64,000 nt of DNA from an uncultured Collinsella sp. (lineage in GTDB: Bacteria; Actinomycetota; Coriobacteriia; Coriobacteriales; Coriobacteriaceae). The translations under genes and the position numbers were made by a program. The stretch lies in NCBI GenBank assembly GCA_900540895.1, contig UQHV01000012.1:1-64000 (forward strand), read 5' to 3'. The notes beneath the pieces are model-generated. The model did no database searches and had not been told where the DNA came from. It was given only the letters and a program-made list of their open reading frames with translations. Below, in pieces: positions 7,586 to 19,249 of this stretch. Each line of letters starts with the position of its first letter. The first letter of the stretch is position 1.

Positions 7586-8977
7586 CTACGCCGTCAACGG
7601 CGCGGGCTCATGCGGCTCGCCGTTCAGCTCGACGATGACCTGCGTTCCCACGCCCTCCTGGGACTTCACGCGCATGCCGGAATCTTCTCCGTAAAAGAAA
7701 TGGATGCGCTGAAGCACGTTGAAGAGCGCCAGGCCGCAACCTCGCTTGACGGAGCCGTCGGCGGTAATGCTCTCGGGCTCCTCTCGGCGATGTTGCTCAA
7801 ACAGATGCGCGCAGACCTCTTCGCTCATACCGATGCCATCGTCCTCGACGATGATCTCCAAACCGTCATCGGTCTCGAAAGCCCTAACATGAATAGAAAG
7901 CGGCTCGGTCTCGCGCTGCGCGTGCTTGATGCAGTTTTCGAGCAACGGCTGCAAGATAAACGGCGGCACCATGCAATCGCGCACCTCAAAGTCGATATCG
8001 ACCGAGACGCGCAGACGGCCGTCGCCATAACGAGCCTGCATAAGATTGATATAGCGAGTGCCCTGCTCCACCTCGTGCTCGAGCGTTGTGAGGGTATCGG
8101 AATCAGAAAGCGTCTGACGGTAGTAATTGGAAAAGTCGATCAGCAGCGACCTGGCCTTGTCCGGCTCGGTACGTACGAGCGACACGATGGTGCTGATGGT
8201 ATTGAATAGAAAATGAGGATCGACCTGCGATTGCAAGGCGCGCAGCTCCACGCGGGCCGTAAGCTCGTCCTGGCGCTCGAGCTCAAAGCTCGCAAGCTGC
8301 GTGGAAATGAGGTCGGCAAAGCCCGAGGCAAGCGCCGTCTGGCGCATATCGATGCTGCTCAGACGGGGATAATACAGCTCGAGCGTGCCCACGCAATGCC
8401 CGCGCACGGTAAGCGGTGCGACAATACCGGCGCGCAGGCGCGGAAAGTAGCCACCCGTCTCGGTCGAGGCATCGCGCGAGAACACGCTTTGCTCACCGCT
8501 GTTAATCACATTGAGCGTGGTCCGCAGCACCACCGGGGTGCCCGCGGGGCATTTTGCCGAGTCCTCGCCCCAGCTTGCCAACACCTGCTTGCCGTCGGTA
8601 AAGCAGATGGCAGAGGCGATAGTTTCGGACAGGATGATCTTAGAGGCGCCCAGGGCAGCTTCGGGCGTAAGGCCGCGCGACGTGTAGGCGAATATTTTCG
8701 ACGCGATGGCGAGCGTGCGGTCGGTAGCGCTCGATGTGAGGTCGTCGGGAACGACAAAGACGTACGAGAAGAAGAAGCACAGCATGACCAAGCCGGCAAT
8801 GACGACAACGGCCGGAACGGGATTGGGATTATCGGTTAGATCCCAGATGAGCAGCAGGATAAGCAGCGGAACGACAATACCGAGCAAGATGGCTTGAACC
8901 ACATGCTGAGCGGTACGAAAGACCTTGGTAGAGTTGTAGCTCTTGCCCAGAATCAGCCTATTGAGATCCACCGTCAT
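7586..8977 (-). CDS. LytS/YesM-type sensor histidine kinase (second copy)
   Basis: A 463-aa kinase with two N-terminal hydrophobic segments (around AILLGIVVPLLILLLIW and AVVVIAGLVMLCFFFSYVFV), a central GAF-like region, the phospho-acceptor box QVDPHFLFNTISTI, and an HATPase domain with ENCIKHA and EDDGIGMS. It is paralogous to the kinase at 1599-2942. The start is ambiguous. AGAAGGAG abuts the ATG at 8977 with no spacer but lies six bases before an in-frame GTG at 8971, so the GTG may be the true start. A terminator-like hairpin lies in the leader at 9010-9031. Confidence 0.87.
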   Translation of the reverse strand: MTVDLNRLILGKSYNSTKVFRTAQHVVQAILLGIVVPLLILLLIWDLTDNPNPVPAVVVIAGLVMLCFFFSYVFVVPDDLTSSATDRTLAIASKIFAYTSRGLTPEAALGASKIILSETIASAICFTDGKQVLASWGEDSAKCPAGTPVVLRTTLNVINSGEQSVFSRDASTETGGYFPRLRAGIVAPLTVRGHCVGTLELYYPRLSSIDMRQTALASGFADLISTQLASFELERQDELTARVELRALQSQVDPHFLFNTISTIVSLVRTEPDKARSLLIDFSNYYRQTLSDSDTLTTLEHEVEQGTRYINLMQARYGDGRLRVSVDIDFEVRDCMVPPFILQPLLENCIKHAQRETEPLSIHVRAFETDDGLEIIVEDDGIGMSEEVCAHLFEQHRREEPESITADGSVKRGCGLALFNVLQRIHFFYGEDSGMRVKSQEGVGTQVIVELNGEPHEPAPLTA

Positions 8978-9004
8978 CTCCTTCTTACTGACGCACCCCA
9001 TAGC

Positions 9005-9031
9005 AATAAAGAGGGCCGCAAGCGACCCTCT
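9005..9031 (-). terminator. Hairpin with short T-run upstream of second sensor kinase
   Basis: On the minus strand AGAGGG pairs with CCCTCT around an inner GC pairing and is followed by TTTATT. It is 59 bases past the amidohydrolase stop and about 25 bases before the kinase ribosome binding site. It may end the amidohydrolase transcript or act in the kinase leader. Confidence 0.5.
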
Positions 9032-9089
9032 CCATTGCATTATGCAATCAAATACTGTGTTTTACATCAAGCCATCGATGAACGGTAGC

Positions 9090-10367
9090 TTAGGCGCTGT
9101 ACTTGTTTGCCTCGCCGAAGGTGCCGGCCTCGACAATCCAGCCGTCCTTCATGATGACGTCCATGTTGTCGGTGTTGAGCACGTGAATGTCGGCGGCGAC
9201 GTCACCGTTGACGACCAGCAGGTCGGCGCACTTGCCGGCCTCGATGGAACCGGTCTCGTCCTCGATGTGGCACATCTTGGCACCGTTGAGGGTGGCGCAG
9301 GTGATGGTCTCGACCGGAGTAAAGCCGATCTTGTCGACGAACTCGTACATCTCCTCGATGGAGCAGGTGCCGTACGGGGTGACGAAGGAGAAGGAGTCGG
9401 AGCCGATCGTCATGACGACGCCGCGCTTCTTGGCCTCGCGCAGGCAGTCGTAGTTGCGCTGCAGCTCCTTCTCGACCAGGGTGCCCTCGTACTTGTCGTG
9501 CAGCTCGGGGACGTAGACGGGCGGATAGGTGGCATACCAGGTGGGCAGGAAGGCGATCGTCGGAGTGAAGAAGGTGCCCTGCTCGGCCATGAGGTCCATG
9601 GTGCGCTCATCGATATCGAAGCCGTGAATCAGCTGCTCGCAGCCAAAGCGAACGGAATCGTAGGCAGCGGCGTGGTTGTTGTAGCAGTGGCTCCACACGG
9701 GGATGCCGACCATCTTTGCCTCTTCGACCACGGCCTGGATCTCCTCGGAGCAGTAGTGCTGGTCGCGGCCGGAGTCCCAGCGCCAGATGCCGCCACCGGT
9801 AGCCCAGATCTTGATGGCATCGGGGTTCTCACGCAGGCGACGACGGACGGCCTTGCGCAGATCCCAAGGACCGTCGACCTGATCGCCCCAGGGGTGCGAT
9901 TCCTTGTTGAGCTCCTGGCTGCAGTGGTGGGAGTCGCCGTGGCCGGCAACGCGGCAGAAGCCAAGGCCGGTGGCCAGAACGCGCGGGCCCTTGAAGACGC
10001 CCTTGTCGATGCAGTCACGGATCTGGATACCAAAGCGGCCGATCTCGCAGACGGTGGTGAGGCCGTGGGTGAGGCAGTCGTAGGCCTGCTTGACGGCGAC
10101 GGCCTGCTTCTCGAGGAGCGGCTGCATGACCCAATCGGTGTCATCGTCGGTCAGGTTGCCCGAGAAGTGCAGGTGGGTGTCGATCAGACCGGGAAGGACG
10201 GTCTTGCCGGCGGCGTCGATGACCTCAACGCCCTCGGGAAGGTCCTGCATGGCGCCGGCGTACTCGATCTTGCCGTTGTCGTCGACGAGAACGAGGGAGT
10301 TCTCGACCGGCTCGGCACCGGTACCGTCGATGAGCTTTCCGCCAACGATTGCATACTTAGTGGACAT
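9090..10367 (-). CDS. Amidohydrolase-family metal-dependent hydrolase
   Basis: A 425-aa cytosolic enzyme of the amidohydrolase superfamily (imidazolonepropionase / Xaa-Pro dipeptidase-like subgroup). Metal ligands are visible in order: the HLH of LPGLIDTHLHFSG, the lysine of DAIKIWATGGG (likely carboxylated), VWSHCYNN, LIHGFDID, and the aspartate of TIGSDSFSF. The C-terminus returns to the small beta domain (GSIEAGKCADLLVVNGDV), typical of the family. TAAGGAGGAACC precedes the ATG. It lies 131 bases downstream of an APC permease on the same strand, so it may hydrolyse the compound the permease imports. The substrate is not recognisable from sequence. Confidence 0.82.
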   Translation of the reverse strand: MSTKYAIVGGKLIDGTGAEPVENSLVLVDDNGKIEYAGAMQDLPEGVEVIDAAGKTVLPGLIDTHLHFSGNLTDDDTDWVMQPLLEKQAVAVKQAYDCLTHGLTTVCEIGRFGIQIRDCIDKGVFKGPRVLATGLGFCRVAGHGDSHHCSQELNKESHPWGDQVDGPWDLRKAVRRRLRENPDAIKIWATGGGIWRWDSGRDQHYCSEEIQAVVEEAKMVGIPVWSHCYNNHAAAYDSVRFGCEQLIHGFDIDERTMDLMAEQGTFFTPTIAFLPTWYATYPPVYVPELHDKYEGTLVEKELQRNYDCLREAKKRGVVMTIGSDSFSFVTPYGTCSIEEMYEFVDKIGFTPVETITCATLNGAKMCHIEDETGSIEAGKCADLLVVNGDVAADIHVLNTDNMDVIMKDGWIVEAGTFGEANKYSA

Positions 10368-10498
10368 GGTTCCTCCTTATGGATCCATATAGTGGGCGAG
10401 ACCGTGTTGGGTTAAGGCCTCACAAAGCTACCCAAGTGGTGCCGGGTTCGGTGCGCGGAAGAGAGGGTCCCGCGCACCTGATCCGCCCCGGCTAGGCG

Positions 10499-11950
10499 TT
10501 ACTTTTTGCGGGAATTGGTGAAAGCCATGAGGGCCAGGCCAATAGCCAACCAGCCGATCACGATGCTCCACTCCACCATGTTGAGGGAGGCGGGAGAGAA
10601 CGGAATCACGAGCAGGCCGATGATGATGGCGCAGGCAGCAATAGCGAGGGAGATGCCAAACTTGCCGCCGGGCACCTCGTAGGGACGGGGCAGGTCGGGC
10701 TCGGTGAAGCGCATGCGCAGGCAGGCGAGGGCGACCATGCCGCAGGAGAAGATGAAGGCGAGAGCCGACACGTTGGTCAGGGGGATGAGCATGTTCTTGC
10801 CCAGGAACGGACCGACGACGGTGATGACGCCCAGAACGACGCAGGCGAGCTTGGGAGCGCCGGACTTGGGGTCGACCTCGGCGAATTTCTCGGGCAGCTG
10901 GCCCTTGCGGCCCATGGCGAGCATGATGCGGCTCGTGGCGCCGTAGAAGGAGTTCATCGGGCCCATGGGTCCAAGCGTGGCGATGACAAGCATGGCCAGG
11001 TACAGGAGCATATTGATGCCCTTGAGGCAGGCAAGCGCGGGAACCGGGCTCTTAACAAACTCATGCCAGTCGAGGATAGTGCCGAACGAGTAAATGCAGA
11101 CCATGTAGAAGCCGCCGGCGGCCAGCAGGGCCAGGGAGATGATCTTGCCGAACTTGTTCCAGTTAAGGCCCTCGGCTGCTTCCTCAGCCTGCTGGGGAAT
11201 GGTGTCGAAACCGGCGTAGAAGAACGGGGTCAGTACCAGGACCGACACGATACCGGCGAACAGGCTGGTGCCCTCGGTGGCGGCCTTACCGCCGCCAGCG
11301 CCGGCGACCTGAGAGAACACAGGCATGGCGTTGCTCGGCGAGCCGGTGAACAGCGAGACACCCATGGCGAGCAGCATGCCGCAGAGCAGGGCCTTGGTCA
11401 GGAAGGCTTGGAGCTTGGCGGCCGAGCTGGCACCGCGGAAATTGAGGAAGATGACGTAGACTGCAAAGCCGAGCGCGATCAGCGTCGGGAACAGGTAAAC
11501 GTCGGCGCCCAGGATGGTGTAGAGCTTGACGGCGCGCAGCCACTCAAGACCGGGCAGGCTACCGAACATCTCGGACACAAGGGTCGAAATGGCAATGGCC
11601 TCCCACGGGCACAGGATGCCGTTGCCCAGGGCCAAAAGCCAACCGGTGATGTAGCTCAGCGTACGGCCAAAGCTACGATCGACATACTCGACGATGCCGC
11701 CAGAGATGGGGATAGCAGCCGTGAGCTCACCGAAAACAGCTCCGACGGGCACGAGGAAGATTGCACCCAAGAGGAATGCGATCATAGCGGGAACGGGACC
11801 GCCGCCCACGACCATCCAGTCGCCGACCTGCAGAACCCAACCGGTACCGATGATGGCACCGAAACCGATGGTGAAGAAGTTCCAGAGCGAAAGCGTTTTC
11901 TTCATGCCGCCGTTATCCTCGACTGCAACTTCTGCATTCTTGTCCGCCAT
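10499..11950 (-). CDS. APC-superfamily amino acid permease
   Basis: A 483-aa polytopic membrane protein with about 12 hydrophobic segments. The N-terminal KTLSLWNFFTIGFGAIIGTGW is the conserved first-helix signature of amino-acid/polyamine/organocation transporters, with the unwound GAIIGTG substrate loop. SGGIVEYVDRSFGR follows. The start at 11950 has GGAAAGGAGGGG upstream. It probably imports an amino acid or amine that the neighbouring amidohydrolase then processes, an inference from gene order alone. Two GC-rich hairpins lie in its leader (11951-12030). Confidence 0.87.
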   Translation of the reverse strand: MADKNAEVAVEDNGGMKKTLSLWNFFTIGFGAIIGTGWVLQVGDWMVVGGGPVPAMIAFLLGAIFLVPVGAVFGELTAAIPISGGIVEYVDRSFGRTLSYITGWLLALGNGILCPWEAIAISTLVSEMFGSLPGLEWLRAVKLYTILGADVYLFPTLIALGFAVYVIFLNFRGASSAAKLQAFLTKALLCGMLLAMGVSLFTGSPSNAMPVFSQVAGAGGGKAATEGTSLFAGIVSVLVLTPFFYAGFDTIPQQAEEAAEGLNWNKFGKIISLALLAAGGFYMVCIYSFGTILDWHEFVKSPVPALACLKGINMLLYLAMLVIATLGPMGPMNSFYGATSRIMLAMGRKGQLPEKFAEVDPKSGAPKLACVVLGVITVVGPFLGKNMLIPLTNVSALAFIFSCGMVALACLRMRFTEPDLPRPYEVPGGKFGISLAIAACAIIIGLLVIPFSPASLNMVEWSIVIGWLAIGLALMAFTNSRKK

Positions 11951-12305
11951 TGTTCCCCTCCTTTCCTTTTTGACGCCCCTTGGCGTCACCCCTTGCGCGG
12001 TCCGTTTTGCCGCGCGCTTTTATTCCATGGCTTTAAGATACGGCCTTGGCGCAGCAGCGCCGCTCGCAGCTCGACCGAAGGCAGAACTGCAAAACGAGCG
12101 GCACCGTTTTTGGGACGAACGGCGGGAGACGTCATTCGTCTTGGACGCTTTCATCTTGTCTGCTTTTGAATACCTGTTGCCGTGGCGCTTGGCGCGCGGC
12201 GCGGCAACGTTCATACCATTTGTCAGGCTTTTGGCGCACATGCCCATGTGTCGTGCATCTTTTTATGTAGGATAGACAAGTTACACATGAGGCAAGGTGA
12301 TTCGA
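11951..12305. promoter_or_regulatory. Divergent intergenic region between permease and C39-like gene
   Basis: The region holds two stem-loops near the permease: TGACGCC pairing with GGCGTCA (about 11971-11989) and GCGCGG pairing with CCGCGC (about 11996-12016), both in the permease leader on the minus strand. They resemble terminators read toward the plus strand (a T-rich GCTTTTATT follows the second). No strong promoter hexamers could be assigned. No gene is seen here. Confidence 0.4.
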
Positions 12306-13307
12306 ATGGCATACGGATACAATGACGGCGACCAACGGCCACAAAGCGTGCGCCTTGCCGGCCGCACCACACCAACGCCCAGAAGCACCTCCGACAACGA
12401 CAACCCGCAGCGCCCCCAAGAGCAGCCCGGGGCTTCTTCGCGGCAACAAAGCCGTACCGTGCAGCAGTCAGACCGCGTGAGTACGAGCACACGCCAACGC
12501 CAGACCGACACATCGCAGCCACGTCGCTACGATCGCCGTAAGACCGACTACTACGTCAAGCGCTCCTTTTCGCGACCTCAACGCGATCGCGGCAATTCCG
12601 CCCCTCACCCTGCGTCGCACGCCACAAGCCACGCGCTTCCGGCCCGCCGCCTACGCCTTACGCTTTGCTCCATCGCCGCCTGCCTCGTCTTTGTGTTTTT
12701 GGGATCCTGTATCTCCCACGGATCAGCCGGTCTTGAGCCCACTGCCGAAGACAAGCTGCTTAAAGCTCCCGTCGCGCCCGGTTACTCCTTTGCGTTCTCG
12801 ACCCCACGCTCGCAATGGCAGGCCGGCGCCATGCCCCACATCTACCAAATTGACCCCGCATGGTCGGAGCTGCCCTATGCCGGCGGCACTATTCGCGAAA
12901 ACGCTTGCGGTCCCACTTGCCTCACCATGGTCTATATCTTTAAGACCGGCCATACCGATAAGACGCCGGTCGATATATGCGCGCTGGCCGAAGCCGGCAA
13001 CTACGCCCCCACTGGTGCCACCGAGTGGTCGTTTATGACAGGCGGTGCGTGGCAGCTGGGGCTCAACGGAACACAGCTCTATAACGATCGCGAATCTATT
13101 ACCCAAGCACTTCGCTCGGGTACGCCCGTCATCGCCGCAGTGCGCCCCGGTACGTTTACCAACGTAGGCCACTACATCGTGCTCTACGGCATCGACGATG
13201 CCAACCAGATTGGCGTCTACGACCCCAACTCGGCCAGCCGCAGCGCCCGCCGCTGGGGCGTCGTAGAGGTCCTCAACGAAGTCGAAGCCATGTGGGCCTA
13301 CTACTAG
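12306..13307 (+). CDS. Membrane-anchored C39-like peptidase-fold protein
   Basis: A 333-aa protein. The first 105 residues are Arg/Gln/Ser-rich and likely cytoplasmic or disordered. One membrane segment follows (about 118-138), then an exported C39_2-like domain. The candidate catalytic cysteine is in NACGPTCLTMVY, the histidine in VGHYIVLYGID, and the aspartate in VYDPNSASRSA. This triad order fits bacteriocin-leader-type papain-like peptidases, here without an ABC transporter, so a free surface peptidase is more likely. The ATG at 12306 has AAGGTGA five bases upstream and is preferred over a GTG at 12297. The substrate is unknown. Confidence 0.78.
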   Translation: MAYGYNDGDQRPQSVRLAGRTTPTPRSTSDNDNPQRPQEQPGASSRQQSRTVQQSDRVSTSTRQRQTDTSQPRRYDRRKTDYYVKRSFSRPQRDRGNSAPHPASHATSHALPARRLRLTLCSIAACLVFVFLGSCISHGSAGLEPTAEDKLLKAPVAPGYSFAFSTPRSQWQAGAMPHIYQIDPAWSELPYAGGTIRENACGPTCLTMVYIFKTGHTDKTPVDICALAEAGNYAPTGATEWSFMTGGAWQLGLNGTQLYNDRESITQALRSGTPVIAAVRPGTFTNVGHYIVLYGIDDANQIGVYDPNSASRSARRWGVVEVLNEVEAMWAYY

Positions 13308-13358
13308 TCATTGGGGACAGACTTAAATGAGTGGTCATTGGGGACAGACATAAATGAC
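13307..13358 (+). repeat. Two tandem GTCATTGGGGACAGAC repeats
   Basis: Units at 13307-13330 and 13334-13358 share GTCATTGGGGACAGAC followed by an A/T-rich tail and AAATGA. Each unit is also an interrupted palindrome (TCATT...AATGA). Degraded relatives of the core (GGACTGTCCC, AACGTCCCC) follow up to about 13480. The first unit overlaps the stop codon of the C39-like gene. Confidence 0.8.
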
Positions 13359-13611
13359 CAGCCACTGTGGACAGCCCTTGCGGATGCCGCTCATGGGCGG
13401 ACGAATAGGCCCATTCCCAGCTGTCAGGAGCTACCTTTAAGGACTGTCCCAAGCTGCCGGCAGAAAGGGAACGTCCCCAAGTGCCGGGTTTCATGAACAG
13501 CTACCTCAATAGCAAAAGCTCCGCAGTCGGAGCGGACTGCGGAGCTCATGAAGAGAGGCTAGTTTGTGGGCGCTTTGCCTGGCGCCCACGAGAGAGGCAA
13601 CAGAGTAGAGA
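13359..13611. terminator. Convergent intergenic region with two stem-loops
   Basis: AGCTCCGCAGTC (13517-13528) pairs with GACTGCGGAGCT (13535-13546). On the minus strand it is followed by TTTTGC, giving a terminator for carbamate kinase. GTGGGCGC (13566-13573) pairs with GCGCCCAC (13582-13589) in a second hairpin closer to the carbamate kinase stop. The rest holds degraded repeat sequence and no gene. Confidence 0.75.
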
Positions 13612-14574
13612 CTACTCGTGAATGCGGGTACCGGAGAGGCCAGCCATGGTCTCGGCGGCCTTGTCCAGGGCGCCGATGATGCAGGTGCGGCCCTTGCGGG
13701 AACGCGCGAACTTGATGGCAGCGCGAACCTTGGGCTCCATGGAACCCTTGCCGAACTGACCCTCGTCGGCCAGGCGCTCGGCCTCGTCGGCGGTGATGTC
13801 CTCGAGCTCCTCCTGGTTGGGCTTGCCAAAGTTGATGGCGACATGCTCAACGGCGGTCAGCAGGAACAGGACGTCGGCGTCGCAGTCTTCGGCCAGCAGC
13901 TCGCCGCCCAGGTCCTTGTCGATGACGGCGGGAACGCCCTTGTAGCAGCCCTTGTTCTCGTAGTCGCGGACGACGGGGATGCCGCCGCCACCGCAGGCGA
14001 TGACGATGAACTCGTTGTCGAGCAGGTTGAGGATGGAGTCAGCCTCGACGATCTTCTTGGGATCGGGGGAAGCGACGACGCGACGCCAGCCGCGGCCGGA
14101 ATCCTCGACGAAGACCTTGGAGGGGTCCTCGGCCATGAACTCCTTGGCCTGCTCCTCGGTGTAGAAGGGGCCGATCGGCTTGGTCGGGTTCTTGAACGCG
14201 GGATCGTCCGGGTCGCACTCGATCTGGGTGACGACGGTTGCGGCGTGCCAGCGCTTATAGCGCTTGTGCATCTCGCGGCCAATGCCCTGCTGCAGGTGAT
14301 AGCCGATGTAGCCCTGGGACATGGCGCCGCACTCGGGCAGCGGCATCTCGGGAGTGCCGATGGCGTCGTGGGCGGCGGCGAAGGCGTTCTGGATCATGCC
14401 GACCTGCGGGCCGTTGCCGTGGGTGATGATGATCTCGTTGCCCTGCTCGATCAGGCCGAGAAGAGCGTGAGCGGTGTTGCTCACGGCCTCGATCTGCTCA
14501 ACGGGGTTGTTGCCGAGGGCGTTGCCGCCAAGGGCGACGACGATACGATCGGGCTTGCCAAGAGGCTTAGACAT
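13612..14574 (-). CDS. arcC: Carbamate kinase
   Basis: A 320-aa amino-acid-kinase-fold enzyme that makes ATP and carbamate (then NH3 and CO2) from ADP and carbamoyl phosphate, the last step of arginine deiminase-type or related fermentations. Diagnostic segments are RIVVALGGNALGN near the N-terminus, IITHGNGPQVG, the insert with MSQGYIGYHLQQ, VIACGGGGIPVV, VIDKDLGGELLA, and FGKGSMEPKVRAAI near the C-terminus. Length is normal. AAAGGATT precedes the ATG. No arcA, arcB or arcD is adjacent, so the carbamoyl phosphate source is encoded elsewhere. The AT-rich upstream region probably holds its promoter. Confidence 0.95.
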   Translation of the reverse strand: MSKPLGKPDRIVVALGGNALGNNPVEQIEAVSNTAHALLGLIEQGNEIIITHGNGPQVGMIQNAFAAAHDAIGTPEMPLPECGAMSQGYIGYHLQQGIGREMHKRYKRWHAATVVTQIECDPDDPAFKNPTKPIGPFYTEEQAKEFMAEDPSKVFVEDSGRGWRRVVASPDPKKIVEADSILNLLDNEFIVIACGGGGIPVVRDYENKGCYKGVPAVIDKDLGGELLAEDCDADVLFLLTAVEHVAINFGKPNQEELEDITADEAERLADEGQFGKGSMEPKVRAAIKFARSRKGRTCIIGALDKAAETMAGLSGTRIHE

Positions 14575-15094
14575 TGCTGGAATCCTTTCTGTAAAAGGCC
14601 TACAACCCATTAATAACCTGCGTCCGTGCGATACGCGAGTTTATTAAGGTTTATATTCTCTTTATCGCTCATTTTATTCATTTTGAAAATAGCGGAACGG
14701 TGAACGGTCGTTTTTGTCCGCTCAGCGTACAGAACTCCAGCTCAGACATATCTACGTAATTTACGTGCGACTTTATTTAAATGAAGCGAGGATTATGTCG
14801 GATTATGCAAACTACATCTCTGCTAAACACAAAACGGACAGCGCAATATCTTACTCGCGCTATGCGAGATTCTATGCACTTATAAGTCAAGTATGCACCA
14901 CTGCAAAAACAAGGGGCTTTTCATCCAGCAAAAGGAATAAAGAAGCGCTCCGAAAAGGCGGCAACAGCCAAGTCCCCCATCCATCCCCAAAGTGGCGCGA
15001 GGTTTCGCGGCAAAGCCGCGAAACAGCGAAAGGAACGGGATACCCGGCCAACTACGTCCTTCATCCGCCCACACAATCCGAGGACATAGTCGTA
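14575..15094. other. Gene-poor intergenic stretch
   Basis: Between carbamate kinase and the nifJ terminator. It contains an AT-rich segment near the carbamate kinase start (14640-14700, likely promoter) and repeated GATTATG words near 14791-14808. A perfect palindrome has GTTTCGCGG (15002-15010) pairing with CCGCGAAAC (15016-15024). An open frame from about 14789 exists but changes composition midway and ends in the palindromic region, so it is not called as a gene. Confidence 0.4.
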
Positions 15095-15219
15095 GCAGGA
15101 TCTGAGGGCTGACCTTCGCGGACACTCCGCAGGACGAAAGAACCCCCGCCGCACGTTGTGCGCAGCGGGGGTTCTTTCATGTCCGAGGACGTCCGCGAAG
15201 GTTAGCCCTCAGATCCTGC
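15095..15219. terminator. Compound 125-bp palindrome, terminator of nifJ
   Basis: Outer arms of 29 bases (15095-15123 and 15191-15219) pair with one G-U. Inner arms GAAAGAACCCCCGC (15136-15149) and its complement (15165-15178) pair perfectly. The loop itself forms CGCAC-GTT-GTGCG. The right outer arm begins 11 bases past the nifJ stop. The inner stem with its TTCTTTC tail resembles a bidirectional terminator. Confidence 0.75.
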
Positions 15220-15229
15220 GGTGGGAGAC

Positions 15230-18769
<3,540 letters not shown>

Positions 18770-19167
18770 ATACCCCTCTCCTCTCATATAGGTATACAGG
18801 CCCCGGCGATTGCCAGGATGTTGGCGTGATGGGATTTTCGCTGTTGCTTCCAATCATCCGGCAGGCAGACTGAGCAGCAGGTACATGGCATGGAGAGAAG
18901 GCGTTCCAAGGCGAGGGGCGATTAATGCGCTCCACAGGCCCAGCTACCCGTCTTGCACATGGCCGAGCGCCGCAAAGGCCGCATGCCGGACGCTCCCGGG
19001 CACGCCCCGGCGATGGGAAGCGCCCGCAACGGAAATCCGCATGCGGGCTTATTGTACCCCGCCGCCAAGCCATATTTCGGCAAATATAGGTGGGCGGTAA
19101 AGGTTTACCTCGGGTGACTATCACACGGCCGATGCCAGCGAACGCAATCCCCCGGGGACCACGCAGC
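18770..19167. promoter_or_regulatory. Upstream region of nifJ
   Basis: No gene is seen. On the minus strand it must contain the nifJ promoter. TTGGAA near 18851 and TATACC near 18793 are present but far apart, so no box is assigned with confidence. The left part is GC-rich with several short inverted words (for example GCCCGCAT/ATGCGGGC near 19022-19048). Confidence 0.3.
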
Positions 19168-19234
19168 AGTTGCGGTGGAATAGTTCTTGGATGCCCGCCT
19201 CAAGGGCCCCATCGGGAACTATTTCACCGCAACT
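19168..19234 (+). repeat. Dispersed inverted repeat, copy 2
   Basis: The outer arms AGTTGCGGTGGAATAGTTC (from 19168) and its complement (ending 19234) pair with only G-U differences when read on the plus strand. The apex carries a different hairpin from copy 1 (GCCC-GCCTCAA-GGGC flanked by GAT...ATC). It lies 15 bases past the stop of the FHA-protein gene, the same distance as copy 1 from its neighbour, but in the opposite sense orientation. Confidence 0.85.
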
Positions 19235-19249
19235 TATTTAGGAGATGAG

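Noticed and set aside
14714..15112. 132-codon plus-strand frame between arcC and nifJ
   Set aside because: It runs into the palindromic terminator region, has a poor ribosome binding site and shifts composition midway. A shorter start at about 14789 cannot be excluded but is unsupported.
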